Shown here: positions 1 to 13,500 of the stretch, one piece after another | Position numbering within the stretch: position 1 is the stretch's first letter | Layout: each line of letters starts with the position of its first letter | Source of the DNA: Neodontobutis hainanensis | Taxonomy: Eukaryota > Chordata > Actinopteri > Gobiiformes > Odontobutidae | Reading direction: 5' to 3' | Assembly: GCA_024349245.1 (NCBI GenBank) | Contig: JALDNG010000088.1 | Location: 1,576,001-1,640,000 of the forward strand | Length of the DNA: 64,000 bases | Position numbers and translations under genes: made by a program | The notes under the pieces: model-generated | Database searches by the model: none | The model's input: only the letters and a program-made list of their open reading frames with translations | Told to the model about the DNA's origin: nothing

Positions 1-617
1 CAATCCAGTCTCATTGGAGACGGTGGGGGGGCACCTGCTGAGTCTGATCTAACATGTCTGTAACAGAGTGAACCTCTAGTCTACATGGAAACACTTTGAC
101 CCCGCAGCGGGCTTTAGCCACAGCGGGTTCTGTTTATACGAGGACATGTGGATACAATCAGCACACGGTGCGGATCTCAGTGGAAATGTGAAAGTGGCTT
201 TAGCTGCCACAGCCATGGATAGACAAATAAAAATATATTTTTTAATCAAATTACTCTAATATAAATGTATTCAATACATTTCAGCCCTAGTTCTTTCACT
301 TTGCATTTTGTAAACTAATGGAAATAAACCGGTATATTGAATGACCTATATACTTTTTATATCCACACCTACCTAAAATATTTGCATATTACAGTCTATT
401 ATTTAAATAATTAAAGCTCAGCAACTGGCAAAAAGTTATTGTTACTCATTTATATATCCATATAAATGTTAGCCTTATTGCCAAATGTTGCTTTAGTTGA
501 ATTACCCCAAATCAAACCTGGTCTTGATTTTATGATCATAAATGGCTTTGCTTCATGTCGTGTCTTTTGTGCTGCCTGTCTGTGCCTGGAGTGACATGTT
601 CTGTTGTCCTGCCACAG
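1..617. other. BMS1 intron, left part (no gene recognised)
   Basis: AT-rich sequence ending in a pyrimidine-rich acceptor (cag at 615-617) just before the first BMS1 exon in the window. I see no exon, RNA gene or complete transposon here. The 5' exons of BMS1, including the GTPase domain, must lie outside the window to the left. Confidence 0.6.
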
Positions 618-3600
618 GAGGACACGCGGCCCACCACGGAGCTTGTCCAGTCTCTTCTCGACACACATGCCACATTAGATGCCAAGATGGCTGCCAGTAA
701 GGTGTCTCTGTTCAGTGATTCAGCTACACTGGACTCTGTAGAGCTAGAGGAGCAGGGCAGGTGAGTTGCATTACTCATTAGGTGCATTTGACTTGAGCCA
801 GGCCTGCGCAGTTTTGATGCGTACTGATTGGAGCACAAATGCACACCTTTGTGTCTGACTTGATTCTGATTTCTCTGATGTAACCTTTGATGGAAACCTT
901 GTGAAATCAAAACTAGAGCAGCCGTCTAAGGCAGAGCCGCAATTGTACAGCGGCTGCATTGCTCGATGCATGATGGGAAAACGCCAACTTGTCAATGTGC
1001 GTGGCTTTGAGTTCAGATGTGATCAAAATGATAAGGCGCTGACACTCCAATCACACCTCGCTTTTTTCAGCCCTGATTCCCAACCCTGTCCCCTATTAGG
1101 GCAAAACAATGGTAAATGTAGGAGAATAAAGTTGTAGTGTGTAAATTCTCAGTTGAAGGGAAAGTATTAACTGTTGGTTGGGTCAGAAACATTAGAACCT
1201 TGATAGAACAGTATACTATACAATGTTGATATCAGAATGTCAGTAAAATGCTTGTATTGTTTATGTATTGTATAAAATGATGATCAAAACAGAATGCAAA
1301 ATACTGTTTGCAGTTTGGCAAAAGTGAGCAGAGTGATCAGTGTAACAGACTTGAGTGCATTGCGTTTGTTTTGTGTTTTAGGAGTGAGAGTCTTCAGGAG
1401 GAGACCGTCTGGGATCCAAAGACCAGCAGGCAGAGGAGAAGGGTGGTCTTCACCGATGGTGGGGCTGAGGCCAGTGGCTCCAGTGAAGATGAGGACAGTG
1501 AAAGGGAGGCAGATGAGAAGACGGTTGAGGCCGACTTGAGCGAGTTTTTGCGAGAGGACAGAGCAAACAGTGAGAGGATCGAGCCTCCAGTCAAGAGACA
1601 GAGAGTGGACGTACCGCTGGCTGAGCTGCCCGTCTTCGCAGACAGTGAGGACGAGCTGGAGAGGAGCGAAAACGAGACTGGTGATGAAGAGGGGAACGAG
1701 GATGAGGATAGTGATAAAGAGGGGACTGAGGACTCGGGGAATGACTCTGAGAACAGTGAAGATGTTTCTGAGGATGAGTGTGAAGGTGGATGTGACAGTA
1801 GTGAGTCAGCCGCCGAGGAGGAGCAGGGTAAGAGCATACACCTTAATTTCAGCACTTTTACTGAATACTAAAAAGGAAGTTTCATTTTTGTTAGTCCTGC
1901 TCATACCCACTCACAGAGATCTGACCACACAGCTGATCTTGCAGGTAACGTTCTAACTTGCATTAAGCTTGGCCACTCTGAGAACCTCCCATTTCAGTAT
2001 CAATCTACCTACGATGAAGGTGGCATCTAGGGGTGTAACGTACACGTAGATGTAGTTTATTGTTTCAGTACAGCACGTTCAGTTCAGTACACGTTTGTAC
2101 AGTATTGGTACAGTAAATATTACAATTTTGTCAGTTACTGCGATCCTCTACGCAGAACTATTCACACACGAGTTTCCACACGGGCATTATAAAGTGATGG
2201 ACTGTTTTGCAGAGCACTTCTACAGAACTTCTAGCTTCTTTACTTTTACCCTCCCGTGCTGTCTGACGCACTCACAGCAGAGCATTTACAAGGAGATGCG
2301 AACTCACTAGAGTTAACAGCTAAAGTTAAGGTAGGAGATGGTGAAACACTGTTTATTATTTATTTATGGGCTTTTCATTTCCAGTGTGACACAAACATCT
2401 GTCAATAAGTTTGGTAATCGATAAGTCTAATCAGCAGAGTATCACAGACTGCTGCTGTAAACCTGCTCTTGTTGCTTTTAAATCAACAGTAAAGCTACAG
2501 AGAGTATAATATTCAAAATACAATAACTACGCAATAAATGAAAACTTTAGAGTCAAAAATCACCTTGAGGTAGCTCTACATCTCAGCACATTTCACTTCT
2601 GTCTGGTTTGCTTGCTCTAGAGCACAGTGAGGGAAGATGACTCACATTAAAAGATTTGAAAAAAATCTGTTGTACATTGTATCAAATGCCAGTACCAAGT
2701 ACCGTTACACCCCTAGTGGCATGTCACTGACACTGTAATGGTAAAGACGGCTACGTATATCTGTAAACAAAAGTGGGAAAGATTGTCTGTATTGTGAATG
2801 CACTGCATTGTTGAGTTATTTAAACATTTTGATCAAAATGAAATTGTGTCCATCAAATTGATGGCACAACTGCTGCTTTTTCACATCACAAGATCTTTTA
2901 CCAATCTAAAATGTCAGGGTACAATGATTGAAGATAAAGTGTGGCATATGTCCTATATGTGTCCACAGGGGCGCTGCGATGGAAGGACGGTCTGCAGCAG
3001 AAAGCATCAGAAGCATTTCTACGGCAACAAGAAGCTGCTCCCAATTTGCGCAAATTGGTTTATGGATCAGGTAGTGCATGCCCAACATGAGGCACATGCT
3101 ATAATAATATATAAGCTTCTGTAAATTTCAAACTGCATTTTATTTTTTATTTGACTTCAGTTCTTCTTTGAGAGACACATTATTATTATTAAATTACTAC
3201 TGAACCGTAGTGTGTCTTGTCAGACCCATTTACTTAGGGAAGTGGCTGGCAAAAGGTTTCCACCAAGTGGTGCATGGAATTCAGTTTGGTATTGCACAAT
3301 ACGTTTTGCAAAAACTGCAATTATTCTGTTGCGAATTTACACAAGGTTTACACAAGGTCTGTCAAATACTACATTTTATTAGGCATTTTGGGTGGCTCTC
3401 GGTAAATGCTAAATGCATTTATATAGCAATTTTTTACCTTCTTGGGCACTCAAAGCTTTTAGTTTATGATAGTAAACATGTTAAAGTCCTCAATTACAGG
3501 ATATTGTGCACTGATAAAATCCTTCATAAAAGATTAAAGCCTTGATTAAAGGCTTGCTTTTGTGCAAATTGTGCAAAAACTGTGCATACCACCAAAGCCC

Positions 3601-6600
3601 TTCAACCCTACGGTACCACCTAAATGCAAAGCATGTTGCAGCAAGCACAGAAACCATCTCTAAATAATTTGATTTAGAAGTCCTACTCCTACTATTCATT
3701 AACAGATTATTGGCAGTGTTGATGTTGGGCTTTCCTGCCCAGCCTTCTCATATAAACGGCCGTTTAGTTGAATAAGCCTTTAGCAAATGCTCACTGTTTT
3801 TGTGATAACCACATGACAAGAAAAAAGACCACAAAAACCTGCTCTGTTGTTTTTTTTACCAAACTGAACCCTCAACTGCATAGTGGGAATTGGACTTAAT
3901 TCCTGTTTAGAGATGACACTTTATTTACACAGTTTGCTGTTAAACTTGAAATTGTAGCATGCACAACATCATAACCATTCCAACTCTTGACATCAGTTTT
4001 TGAAGCAAATGAGTCTGAAGATGATGATGAAGAGGAGGAGTTGGGTGGTCTGTTTCGAGTCAGTCGCCCTCAGAAGAATAAAAGGTTTCATGCAAACGCT
4101 CTCGACTGCTCCCGTTTTCACCCAGACATCAGCCTTAAGTGGGATTCGGATGAGGTGGGCTGGCTCTTGTGCTCCTCTTACATTTGTTATATATACATTG
4201 TTTAATTATCTGATCTATGATACATTAATAAATTTTCAATATATAAATATATATATTTTTAACTATTCCCACTACCATTTAAAATAACTTGACATGTAGT
4301 GCTTATGTTCTTTAGAGACACGGGAATGAAACTGACTTGTTTATGTGCTTGCTCTGCCCAGGTGCTGGACTCCATCAGGGACTGCTTTGTGACAGGACAG
4401 TGGGAGGACAGCCAAGATGCTGCTACTCTGCTGAAGGAAGATGGTATAAACAGCAGGCCTATTGACTAGTGTTTTTCCCTGAATAGACTTTTTTTTATTG
4501 TAAATACATGAAGGGCTCAAACATGCTAGACCATTTGTGCCACAAATGGAAATTTAACTTTTTATGATATATTGTGGTGCCCTAACTCAGACATGCTCAG
4601 TCTCTATGTATCTTATAAGTGCATCCACCTGAGTGGAGCTTCACAGTTGAGATATGTGTGACTTTGTCTCTTTTTTTCAGAGGAGTTCTACGGAGACTTT
4701 GAAGATTTGGAAACAGGAGAGGTCCATAAGAACATGAGTGGACAGGACCAGGACAAGGTACATGATCCACATATTACATTTTAAAAGTACCCCACTAGCT
4801 CAGATTTGGGATTTTGAACAATCCTCTAAGATCATAGTCTCTTGTTAATTCTCTATTAATTCTAAGAGGGATAAATCCTAGATGACTTTGTTCTAGCCAT
4901 TCTTTAATTATGCTATGCTATTCTGTTATGCTCACATTTTACCTTTTTTATATTCTTACCAAATAAACCTTTTGTCGTCCTTGTGTTTAAATGACGTGTT
5001 CTAAGCATGTGTTTTGTCTGAAATTTTAACTGTTATTAGGTTAATAGTGAGGATGGTGCAATAGAAAGGAGTGTGGAGGAGACTCAAGTGATAAGGGATG
5101 ATGATGAAGAGGTACAGAAAAACAAGCGTCTGGAGAAGAAGCGCAGGCTGAAGGAGAGATTCGACTCACAGTACGATGACGGAGAGGCCACATACTTTGA
5201 TGACCTGAAGGAGGAAATGCAGAAGCAGGCTGAGGTGCATTTCAATAATAAGCAGTAGCTGATAAATCCATGCTACATCAATGTTGGTCAGTTTTAAGTA
5301 TTTATGTCTGCAGTTGAACAGGGCTGAGTTTGAAGAAGTGGATGATGAGACCAGAGTTCAGTATGAAGGCTTCAGACCGGGAATGTATGTGCGAATAGAG
5401 ATCTTTTCTCTGCCCTGCGAATTTGTCACCAATTTTGATCCTCACTATCCCATCATCCTTGGAGGCCTGAGCTCCAGTGAAGGCAATGTTGGATACTTGC
5501 AGGTGAGGTAGTGTCTACTTATAACCACTTCATACACAAGTTTATTTCTTTTGGAGATATAAAGTGAATAGGTGTGTTAGCATGATTTAAATGGTCAGAA
5601 TTAAATTCAGTATCCCGTGTAATGAGATTAGAGGCTGATTGGATTGGATCAATGGTTTTAATTTATGAGGCAAGTGCTGTAAGATGCCAGAGCTAATTGT
5701 GGGATTTTGCATCTATTCATAGAAAATTTTTGGTAGTCTCAGGAAGTGTTTCAATTGTGTTTGGGTCCATTTCTTTTAGATGCGTTTAAAGAAGCATCGC
5801 TGGCACGACCGCATCCTGAAGACTCGGGACCCCATTATCCTGTCTTTAGGCTGGCGTCGCTTCCAGACCATCCCACTGTACCATATTGAGGACCACAATG
5901 GCCGCCATCGCCTGCTCAAATACACACCGCAGCACATGCACTGTGGAGCCTCCATCTGGGGTAATATCTTCAAGCCCACTACAGTATATGGTAACCAAGA
6001 CTCAACAGAGAGAAATGAGGCTGGTTGAATATACCCCTCTTTGTGGGGTAGAATCAGGAAGAATGTACCTCTCTAGTGGTTCTAGTTGTTCCTTACTGAT
6101 GCTGGACATTGTGCTGTTTTAAATCCTTAACCCATGTCCTTTTTCCACATAAAGGACCCATCACACCCCAGGGCACGGGCTTCCTTGCTGTGCAGTCAGT
6201 AAATGCAACTAAAGTAAGCCTTTTTATCCTGTGTTCTGGAATGAATGCTTTAGTTGTTGTTGTGCCCTACACAAGATTACAAATTGCCCCATGTTCAAGG
6301 CATTAAATTTCCAACCCTGCATGTAGGACTAGTGGTTAAAGGTGCCTATGGCTGCTTTTCAAATCTTTAAGCTTTTAAAATAATTAAATTCAAATTAGAG
6401 TGGTCATTTAGAAAACTGAGTTAAGAAACCGGCAACACTTACAATTGTGCTTAGGTAAATCTTCTTTTCGAAGGCAGTGCCCAACTGAGCTATTACACAA
6501 ATGGTCTTCAGCTGTTACTGAGCTGCTTAGTTCTGACTCTTAATGTTCTGCAAAAATAAATACTGTGTTACCAATAAATACAGCACATTGCCAAGTGCAT

Positions 6601-9600
6601 TTATCCAGTAATTTGGGATTTAATGATTTAGGATTGTTTTGAGGGCTTTTTGGGGCCTTTTCTTCAATAGTATGGAGTAAATAAATCTGGATAACATGCA
6701 TGTGGCATCATGTAGTTTAAATGTGACATTTCATGTTTAAGAGAAACAAAGTGGACTTTACCCAACTTTATAACTCTATGTACATTCAGGCAGCATGGGC
6801 TCTTGGAAAGGGGAGGGAGCAGTGGGTCCTGGCTTACTGCTCTGAACAGATTTGCTGAACCTTGCGTAACTACACACAGGTCCAGATCACAGTGTGTTTG
6901 GTTTTGAATGAGATGTTTTGGACAAGTGGACAATATCAAAACATGAATGTGAGGCACAAGAAAAATCACATAAAATTGTTCAATATACAGTTCTCATAAG
7001 TTTACCCTGGCAAAATTTGTAATTGTTTGGCCATTTTTTTTTGAGAATATGAATTATAACACAAGAACCTTGCTTTCACTCATAGTTAGTGGTTGGGTGA
7101 AGCCATTGCATTAGGATAGTTTCTGTTATTATGATTTAAAAAGAGTAAACACAGTTGTTTGACAATAAATGTCTTCACCCAACCACTAACTATGAGTGAA
7201 AGAGAAGTTTTTGTGTAATCTTTAATATTCTCTGAAAAATAGCCCAAAAATTGCCAGGGTATGTCAACTTATGAGGACAGCTGTACATTCCAGTTGGTAC
7301 CTCAACAATTTTTCACGAGACTCACAGCTGGTGCATGTGAACTCTTTGGTGTTCAGACATGAGTATAATACTGACTTTGAGGCAGTCCTGCCTCAAACTC
7401 ATCTGCAGGGCAGTAAGGCTGGTTATTAACCCAGCCCTGTCTGTTCTTAAAAATAGACTTGTAATCATGCCTTGTTTTGCAGGCTAATTTCCGTATTGCA
7501 GCAACAGGAGTAATTTTAGACCTGGATAAATCGGTGACTGTAGTGAAGAAGCTGAAACTCATAGGTTACCCTTACAAGATTTTCAAAAACACCTGCTTCA
7601 TTAAGGTGAGAAGGAAGTGTCAAGATTATGTCATGTCAAATTGAAGTGGATTATGATCTTGTAGTATTGTTTTGCCAGGGGATGTTTAACACTGTACTGG
7701 AAGTAGCCAAATTTGAAGGTGCTTCTATACGAACAGTATCAGGGGTCAGAGGTCAGATTAAAAAGGCGCTCTCCACACCCTCAGGAGCTTACAGAGCCAC
7801 ATTTGAGGACCGTCTGCTTATGAGTGGTGAGTGCATCATTGTCACCAGAATCTGCTGTTAACAAGTGAAGTTATAGTTAGCCCTGTCATTGTTATACCCG
7901 TTGTAACGCCCACACAAACGGATAAAAACACTTTTATTCATGCACAAGTACAGTTATTGTAAAACACATATTGGGGAATTACTGTGTTTGTACTTTCACC
8001 AATGTAAAGAAGTCAGACACATCACACCTGTCTCTTCTGAACATCTGACTCAGGTCTGTGGCTTAAGGTAAGGGTGAAGAAACCTGACTGTTGGGTCAAC
8101 TTGGGTTTAAAACACACATTTAGTTTGTTTAACAAAAGATCTCAGTATAAGGGTAACATGGAATTTGGGCCAAACTGTGGTACAGGACTGAAATGTACAG
8201 GGCTTTGTGTGATGTGGGTGCCTGTGGTGTGTCCTGTCTTGTGCAGACATTGTCTTCTTGCGCTCCTGGTATCCGGTGGCTGTTCCTCAGCTGTATAACC
8301 CTGTCACCTCTCTGCTGCTACCTGTGGGCCAAAAGGACAGCTGGTTGGGTATGAGGACCCTGGGCAAGCTCAAACATGACCTGGGGATCCGCAACAATCC
8401 CAACAAAGACTCTTTGTACAAGGTATGAACAAGCCGACAACATCAAGACATGACTTCCATAGGTAGCAGCATACTAACTCAGTAAAATAGATTTTTTTAT
8501 TTTATTTATTAACCACATATGGACAATACAAATTACATTTAATCACATTGGAATAGGATATTGGTAGAAAATGAATGAATACTGAATTAAAATGTATCAC
8601 TGTGACAATAAAATTCAAGGAGGATTTCTCTCGATGCTCTCGCAGATAGAATATTTAGGTAGTATTCCCCCAGCATCAAAAAGGTAAAAGAACATATGTT
8701 GTCAAGAAGACTATACTAGACATTAAAGCTTTGTGTCTAAATGATGCCATTTTAAAAAAAAATGGGCAATTTCTAAAGACGGAGTTAAAAATAATTAAAA
8801 ATGGGCCACGTGAACTTTTACTTTCAAAAACATTTACTGGCATTATTTCTGTATTCTGACTCATGGAAAAAGCAAAATAATTGTCAAAGGGTTGAAACCA
8901 AACCAAGGTGAGGTAGACCAACAAAAAATTCAGCCACAGCTGCCAGAAAAATTGTTCTGGATGCAAAGAAAAACCTACAAATAACACAGGACTGTCGCTG
9001 TTTCAAGATGCACAATAAGAAGGCACTTGAAGAAACATGGGCTGCATGATCAAGTTGAAGAAAGCCATGACTACGCAAATGCCACAAAGCAATCCCGCTT
9101 ACAATATGTGAAACAGCAGAGAAAAGCCATAAATGTTACATTTAGAGAGGAGTCAACAAGGCCTATAATGAAAGGTACACCATTCCTACTGTGAAACATG
9201 GAGGTGGATCACTGATGTTTTGGGGATGTGTGAGCTACACAGGAAAAGATGAATGCAGCGTGTTATCAGAAAATACTGGAGGAAAATTTGCACTCATCAG
9301 CCCAGACGCTGCACATGGGACATACTTTGACGTTCCAAAATGACAACAATACAAAGTACAAGGCCAAGTCGACCTGTCATTAGCTACAGAACAATAAAGT
9401 GATGGTTCTGGACTGACCATCTTAGTCTCCTGACCTCAGTATTATTGAGCCACTCTGGGGAGATTTCAAATACAATTCATGCAAGACGCCTGTCTGAAGG
9501 CTTTTTGACAAGAAGAATGGGCAGCTTCACATCTGAGAAAATAAAGTGCCTCATCCACAACTACCACAAAAGACTTCAAGCTGTCATTGATGTTAAAGGT

Positions 9601-11611
9601 AGCAATACATGGTATTAAGAACTGGGGTATGTAAACTTTTGATCATTCGGTGGGGTCATTTGTTTTTCTGTTATAATTTTTTTTTTTTTTTAATTTTAAA
9701 TAGTTTGACAATAAATGGCTTCACCCTTCCACTAAGTTTAAAGTTAAAGGCTTTTGTGTTATCAATTGTTTTCTCAAAAATGGCCAAAATGGCCAAAAAT
9801 GACAAATTCTGCCAGGGTATGTAAACTTCTGAGCACAACTGTAAACTTAACTGGCAGCACGAGGACCTGTTATTTGTAAATTAAATTTTATATACAGTGA
9901 TATAAATGGCTTGGCTTTAGGTAAATTCAACATAACATTTTTTTGTGATGAATGAAGCCAAAATAAACTCCTGTATGGGCCCCCTATTGTAACCCCTATT
10001 GTAGTGTCATTGGTATAACACCAAGCTAAACCATTGAAGAAGGACTGGACCACAGAGGACGTTTTGTTGCGTTATACTCATTAAAATGAGCGTTAAATGG
10101 TGTGAAATCTACTTAATTTTCGTTGCATTGTACTTGTACATGTGTAATGACCATAAATCTATCTATCTTACAAAGATACTAAGATTTACACCATGATTGC
10201 TTTGATAGCATATGGTAATATTTTTAAACTAACAAATAATCATAAAATACTGAATATATAACCCTTTTTAGCGTTTTTATATATTTAACACATTTACTTA
10301 ATTATCAAAGAAAACAATTGCCTTAAAGGCAACACACCTATTATTCAGCAGCTTTGCATTTCCAACTTTAATTGGATAAACCTAACTTGATGTGTTTTTT
10401 TCTGTGCTTTCAGCCTGTGGTGCGGGCTCCCAGACACTTTAACCCACTGCACATACCAAAGGAGCTCCAGAAAGCCCTGCCCTTCAAGAGCAAACCGAAG
10501 CAGCAACTACCCAAAGGAAAGATCCCCAGGGACCTCCAGAGGCCAAGTGTGATCAGAGAACCACACGAGAGGAAGGCAAGTCTATTGACACACTTTGGAA
10601 CTGCAATGAATTTAGGCAGCATAGTGTAATCACAAAACTCTAAAGGCTTGTAATGTATTTTTATGATCAATGCAGTACCCAACCCACGTTAATAAGAAGA
10701 TAAAAACAGAAACTGTTTTGTATTGGTTATTATAGGACATGTAGGTTTGACAGAATATCATTGGTTTTCACTTTAATTTTTACAGACATCTATTATTATT
10801 TTATTTTTTTATTTTTTTTTTTTTTCCCTCAGCAAATGTTCATTCTTTTTATGTTGACCCAGAATCTAGAAAAGTTTGAAGAAATATTTGCATGGTATTG
10901 GGTTCTAAATTTTGGAATTACCTGAGCAGATTTATTCATAACAGGCTTATGTCTTGGTCTTGTTGTAGCACTTCATTGGATTGGGGCAGTAAAAATTAGG
11001 TAGTCTCAGTTAAAAGGACATTTAAAATCATACATCTCTCTGAACACTCTGAACCATTTACAGAATGTAAAGTAATGCCTATTTCTCATGATTTAGTCTA
11101 CTTCATTTCTTCATTTTTGAAAGGCCTAATGTTGCATGGAGAAACAGTAACCATGTTGATTAATTGTTCAAGCAGGTTCTTTAATATGGAAGCCTGAAGT
11201 TGTTGCCTTTACAAGTTTGTAACCATTGGTGGCAAATTGCTGTACTTAAACTGGCTGTTGTGGTTTGCATAACTCCTGTTCCCAAACGGTGTTAATCTGT
11301 ACAGTTCATTATAAGGATCTATAGATCTTACTAAAAGAGCTGTGAGAAGATGCTTTATTCTACTTCTTAATTATTTTCCTCAGATAATGGCCCTGCTCCA
11401 GGCTCTGAGCACTGTTCACAACTATAAAAGTAAAAAGGCCCACATGTTGAAACATGCCAAGCACAAGGAGTTCCTGCAGGAGAAGGAAAAACAGGAGGAG
11501 GCCAAGGCCAAGAGACAGAGGGAACTGCGCAAAAAACTGTACCGTGTCATGGGCCAGATGGACCAGAAGAAGAGCCGCTCAAGTCTTAAGGGCACAGTGC
11601 AGGATGACTAA
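618..11611 (+). CDS. bms1: BMS1 ribosome biogenesis factor, C-terminal 822 codons (15 exons)
   Basis: BMS1 is the nucleolar GTPase of the SSU processome that brings Rcl1 into 40S pre-ribosomes. Exons: 618-760, 1382-1827, 2969-3070, 3997-4154, 4362-4443, 4681-4757, 5040-5234, 5314-5502, 5780-5960, 6155-6213, 7483-7605, 7679-7826, 8247-8422, 10414-10575, 11384-11611. All phases agree and they sum to 2469 nt, 822 residues plus TAA. The order is: a very acidic Ser/Glu/Asp segment (1382-1827), then the conserved C-terminal BMS1/TSR1 domain with blocks such as YEGFRPGMYVRIEI, NFDPHYPIILGG, KHRWHDRILKTRDPI, GWRRFQT and KFEGASIRTVSGVRGQIKKA, then REPHERK and a basic Lys/Arg-rich tail. These blocks match vertebrate BMS1 as I remember it. 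The family protein is about 1,280 residues, so the N-terminal GTPase part is outside the window. All introns are GT-AG except the last, which is GC-AG. No frame break was seen, so this looks functional. Confidence 0.96.
2028..2715. mobile_element. hAT-type non-autonomous element (MITE) in a BMS1 intron
   Basis: The ends are inverted: TAGGGGTGTAACG at 2028-2040 and its complement CGTTACACCCCTA at 2703-2715. The flanks GTGGCATC (2020-2027) and GTGGCATG (2716-2723) are a 7/8 match, as expected for the 8-bp target duplication of hAT elements. The 688-bp interior has no transposase reading frame. The terminal sequence is typical of fish hAT elements. Confidence 0.85.
6986..7285. mobile_element. 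Tc1/mariner fold-back MITE in a BMS1 intron
   Basis: The termini start TACAGTTCTCATAAGTTTAC (6986) and, on the other strand, TACAGCTGTCCTCATAAGTT (7285), and are bounded by TA, the Tc1/mariner target. A long inner inverted repeat (AGTTAGTGGTTGGGTGAAG at about 7085 and its complement at about 7177) lets the element fold on itself. There is no coding capacity. The same family ends recur at 9815-9842 and 51350-51478. Confidence 0.8.
8690..9842 (+). mobile_element. Dead Tc1-like transposon in a BMS1 intron
   Basis: Frame-shifted remains of a Tc1 transposase are readable, most clearly around 9181-9230, where translation gives a VKHGGGSLMFWGCVS-like block, the conserved Tc1 catalytic-region motif. 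The right terminus (GTATGTAAACTTCTGAGCAC, 9815-9834, ending in TA at 9842) is of the same family as the fold-back MITE at 6986-7285. Many stops and frameshifts make it inactive. The left end was not located, so the start coordinate is approximate. Confidence 0.75.
10570..10581 (+). other. bms1: GC-AG splice donor of the last BMS1 intron
   Basis: The exon codes ...EPHERK and ends AAG at 10575, followed by GCAAGT. Joining to the acceptor cag at 11381-11383 continues the frame (ATA ATG GCC). The nearest GT donor, five bases on, would shift the frame. AAG|GCAAGT is the known consensus of GC-AG introns. Confidence 0.85.
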
Positions 11612-11739
11612 GTGTCTGTGGGACTCAAGTGCATTTGCTCTGTAGACTAATAGACTAAAACCTGCAGGTAAAATAGCATTGTTCTTTGTATAGATATACA
11701 GTCATTTGCAAAGAAAATGTGTGATAATGGAATTCTTTT

Positions 11740-11809
11740 AATAAACCAGTTGCTATTTGTTCTATCATGTGACATTTATTAACCTGTAAGTCTTTTTATT
11801 TTTATTAAA
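11740..11809 (+). promoter_or_regulatory. bms1: BMS1 polyadenylation signals
   Basis: AATAAA at 11740-11745, about 130 bases after the stop codon, and a second hexamer ATTAAA at 11804-11809. Both lie in AT-rich 3' UTR sequence, and either could serve as the BMS1 poly(A) signal. Confidence 0.6.
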
Positions 11810-11957
11810 GAGCACACAGTTCAGTGTTCAAGTTTATGGACCAAATCTATGCGTTTGCAAGTTTTTAATCCCTCCCACAAAGAATATTGGTCTTGGTTCC
11901 TGGTTGGTAAAAGGTAATAAGAATATTTCGAAGAGAATAATACAGTTTGGTTTGTTA

Positions 11958-12039
11958 TTGTGCAAAATTAATAGTCCCTGTCTGTTTTGAAACCTTAATT
12001 TAGGTTTCAAAACAGACGGAGACTATTAATTTTGCACAA
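11958..12039. repeat. Near-perfect inverted repeat downstream of BMS1
   Basis: Two 37-base arms (11958-11994 and 12003-12039) are complementary with two mismatches around an 8-base spacer. The arms begin TTGTGCAAAATTAATAG. It could form a stable hairpin in DNA or RNA. No known transposon end is evident. Confidence 0.85.
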
Positions 12040-12224
12040 CTATTAATTTTTGTTTCACTCTGTAACATCAACTGAATGGAACAGTGATACTAATGACTAA
12101 AGACTCAGATCTACATTGCCCTTTCATAGCTAACGACTCTGAGACCAAAACAGCCTGGTCCATCAGGTTTCGTTTCAGCTTAAACCCCTCCATCTAGAGA
12201 TAGAAGCTCAACTCTCTTACCAGA

Positions 12225-12310
12225 GACGGTTACCAAGTCTTAGAATTGGAGACAAAATGTCTTCACCTTGCAAACCAAGTCCAGATGCTTTTGCTTTAAC
12301 CTTTTCTTCA
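12225..12310. repeat. Dispersed repeat fragment, copy A
   Basis: Contains GGAGACAAAATGTCTTCACC followed by a CCAGATGCTTTTGCTTTAA stretch. Two related segments occur at about 17154-17330 and 61470-61550 in this window, so it is a family of interspersed repeats I cannot name. Confidence 0.6.
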
Positions 12311-12619
12311 AGATGACTGAGAACTTTCATAGACGTACATAGTGGCATTTATGTGGAATATACAATATTTCCCAGTGTTCCCCACATATTAAGCACTGAG
12401 CATATTTTTTGAGCATTCAAGTTATGTACAGGCATCAATTTGTGTTGTAAATTTATAAAACATTTATCAAAGTATTTCTTTTAGAACTTTTTGCGTTATG
12501 CTATTCCTTGTGTTATGCTATTTCAAAATACATTGTTTTGAAACTAAACCAACAATTACTACACCTATTTATTGAATTAAATTTAATAACATCACCATAA
12601 AATTCTACTAGGTATGTAT

Positions 12620-13500
12620 TCAATTCCACCAAGGGGATATTCTCTCAAAAGGTTAATGTTTTTATCTTCTAACCATTTTCTCACTTAAGCTGTATATTTT
12701 TGGTCGTTGTCATGCTGAAATGTCCATTGGTGCCCAAGGCCAAGTTTCTCTGCAGACTGATGTTGAGAATCTTAATGTATTATTTTTTCATTGTGCTGTT
12801 TACTGTGAAAAACAAACAATAAGGTTCCCACCACCATGTTTCACAGTGGGGATAGTGTTCTTAGGGTTCAAGGCTTCTTTTTTACGCCAAATGAAGGATA
12901 CATCACTGTGGCCAAACAATGAAATTTGTTTTATCTACCCATAAAACAGAAGACAAGTTTCGTCTTTGCAAAGGCCAAGCAGGCTTTTGTGTGCTCTAGA
13001 GAAGTGGCGTCCTTCTGGGTCTGCGTCCATGGAACCCAGCAGTGTGCAGTGTCTGTTGGACTGTCTGCCTTGAGACGTTGCCACCAGCAGAGTCCAGATT
13101 CACCAGGATGGCCTTGGTGGTGATCCTTGGATTCACCTCTCACTATCCTCCTGGACAGCACAGGTGTCACTTTTTGCTTCTGACCATGTCCTGTGAGATT
13201 TTCTACAGTGTTGAACGTCTTGTATGTTTTAATAATACATTGCACTGTAGCCACTGGAACTGGAATAGAACATTTGTGACAGTTTGCAAAGGGTATGAAT
13301 AATTTTGGACATGCCACTTTTTGTTCAAATGTAAATCTGAGAAACATTTCCACAAAAATGCCTCTTGTACATTGTGTCATTAACTTCTGGAAGATGCCTG
13401 TGTCATTTCCAATCAACAAAAAATTAATTGTTGGTTGAATAAAAGTAACAAAATTACCCAAAATATGCCTGGGGTATGAAGAATTTCGGCCTTGACTGTA
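12620..13500 (-). mobile_element. Dead Tc1-like transposon, second family
   Basis: Read on the - strand, 13250-12931 keeps an N-terminal Tc1-transposase-like order (NLTGHGQKQKV..., later LAFAKTKLVF), and the part near 12830-12860 matches the Tc1 TVKHGGG region in antisense. The end reads TACAGTCAAGGCCGAAATTC from 13500 inwards and is bounded by TA. Frame breaks show it is inactive. The left end is approximate. Confidence 0.65.

Noticed and set aside
1394..1855. Ser-rich 153-codon frame antisense to the acidic BMS1 exon
   Set aside because: A complement artefact of Glu/Asp/Ser codons.
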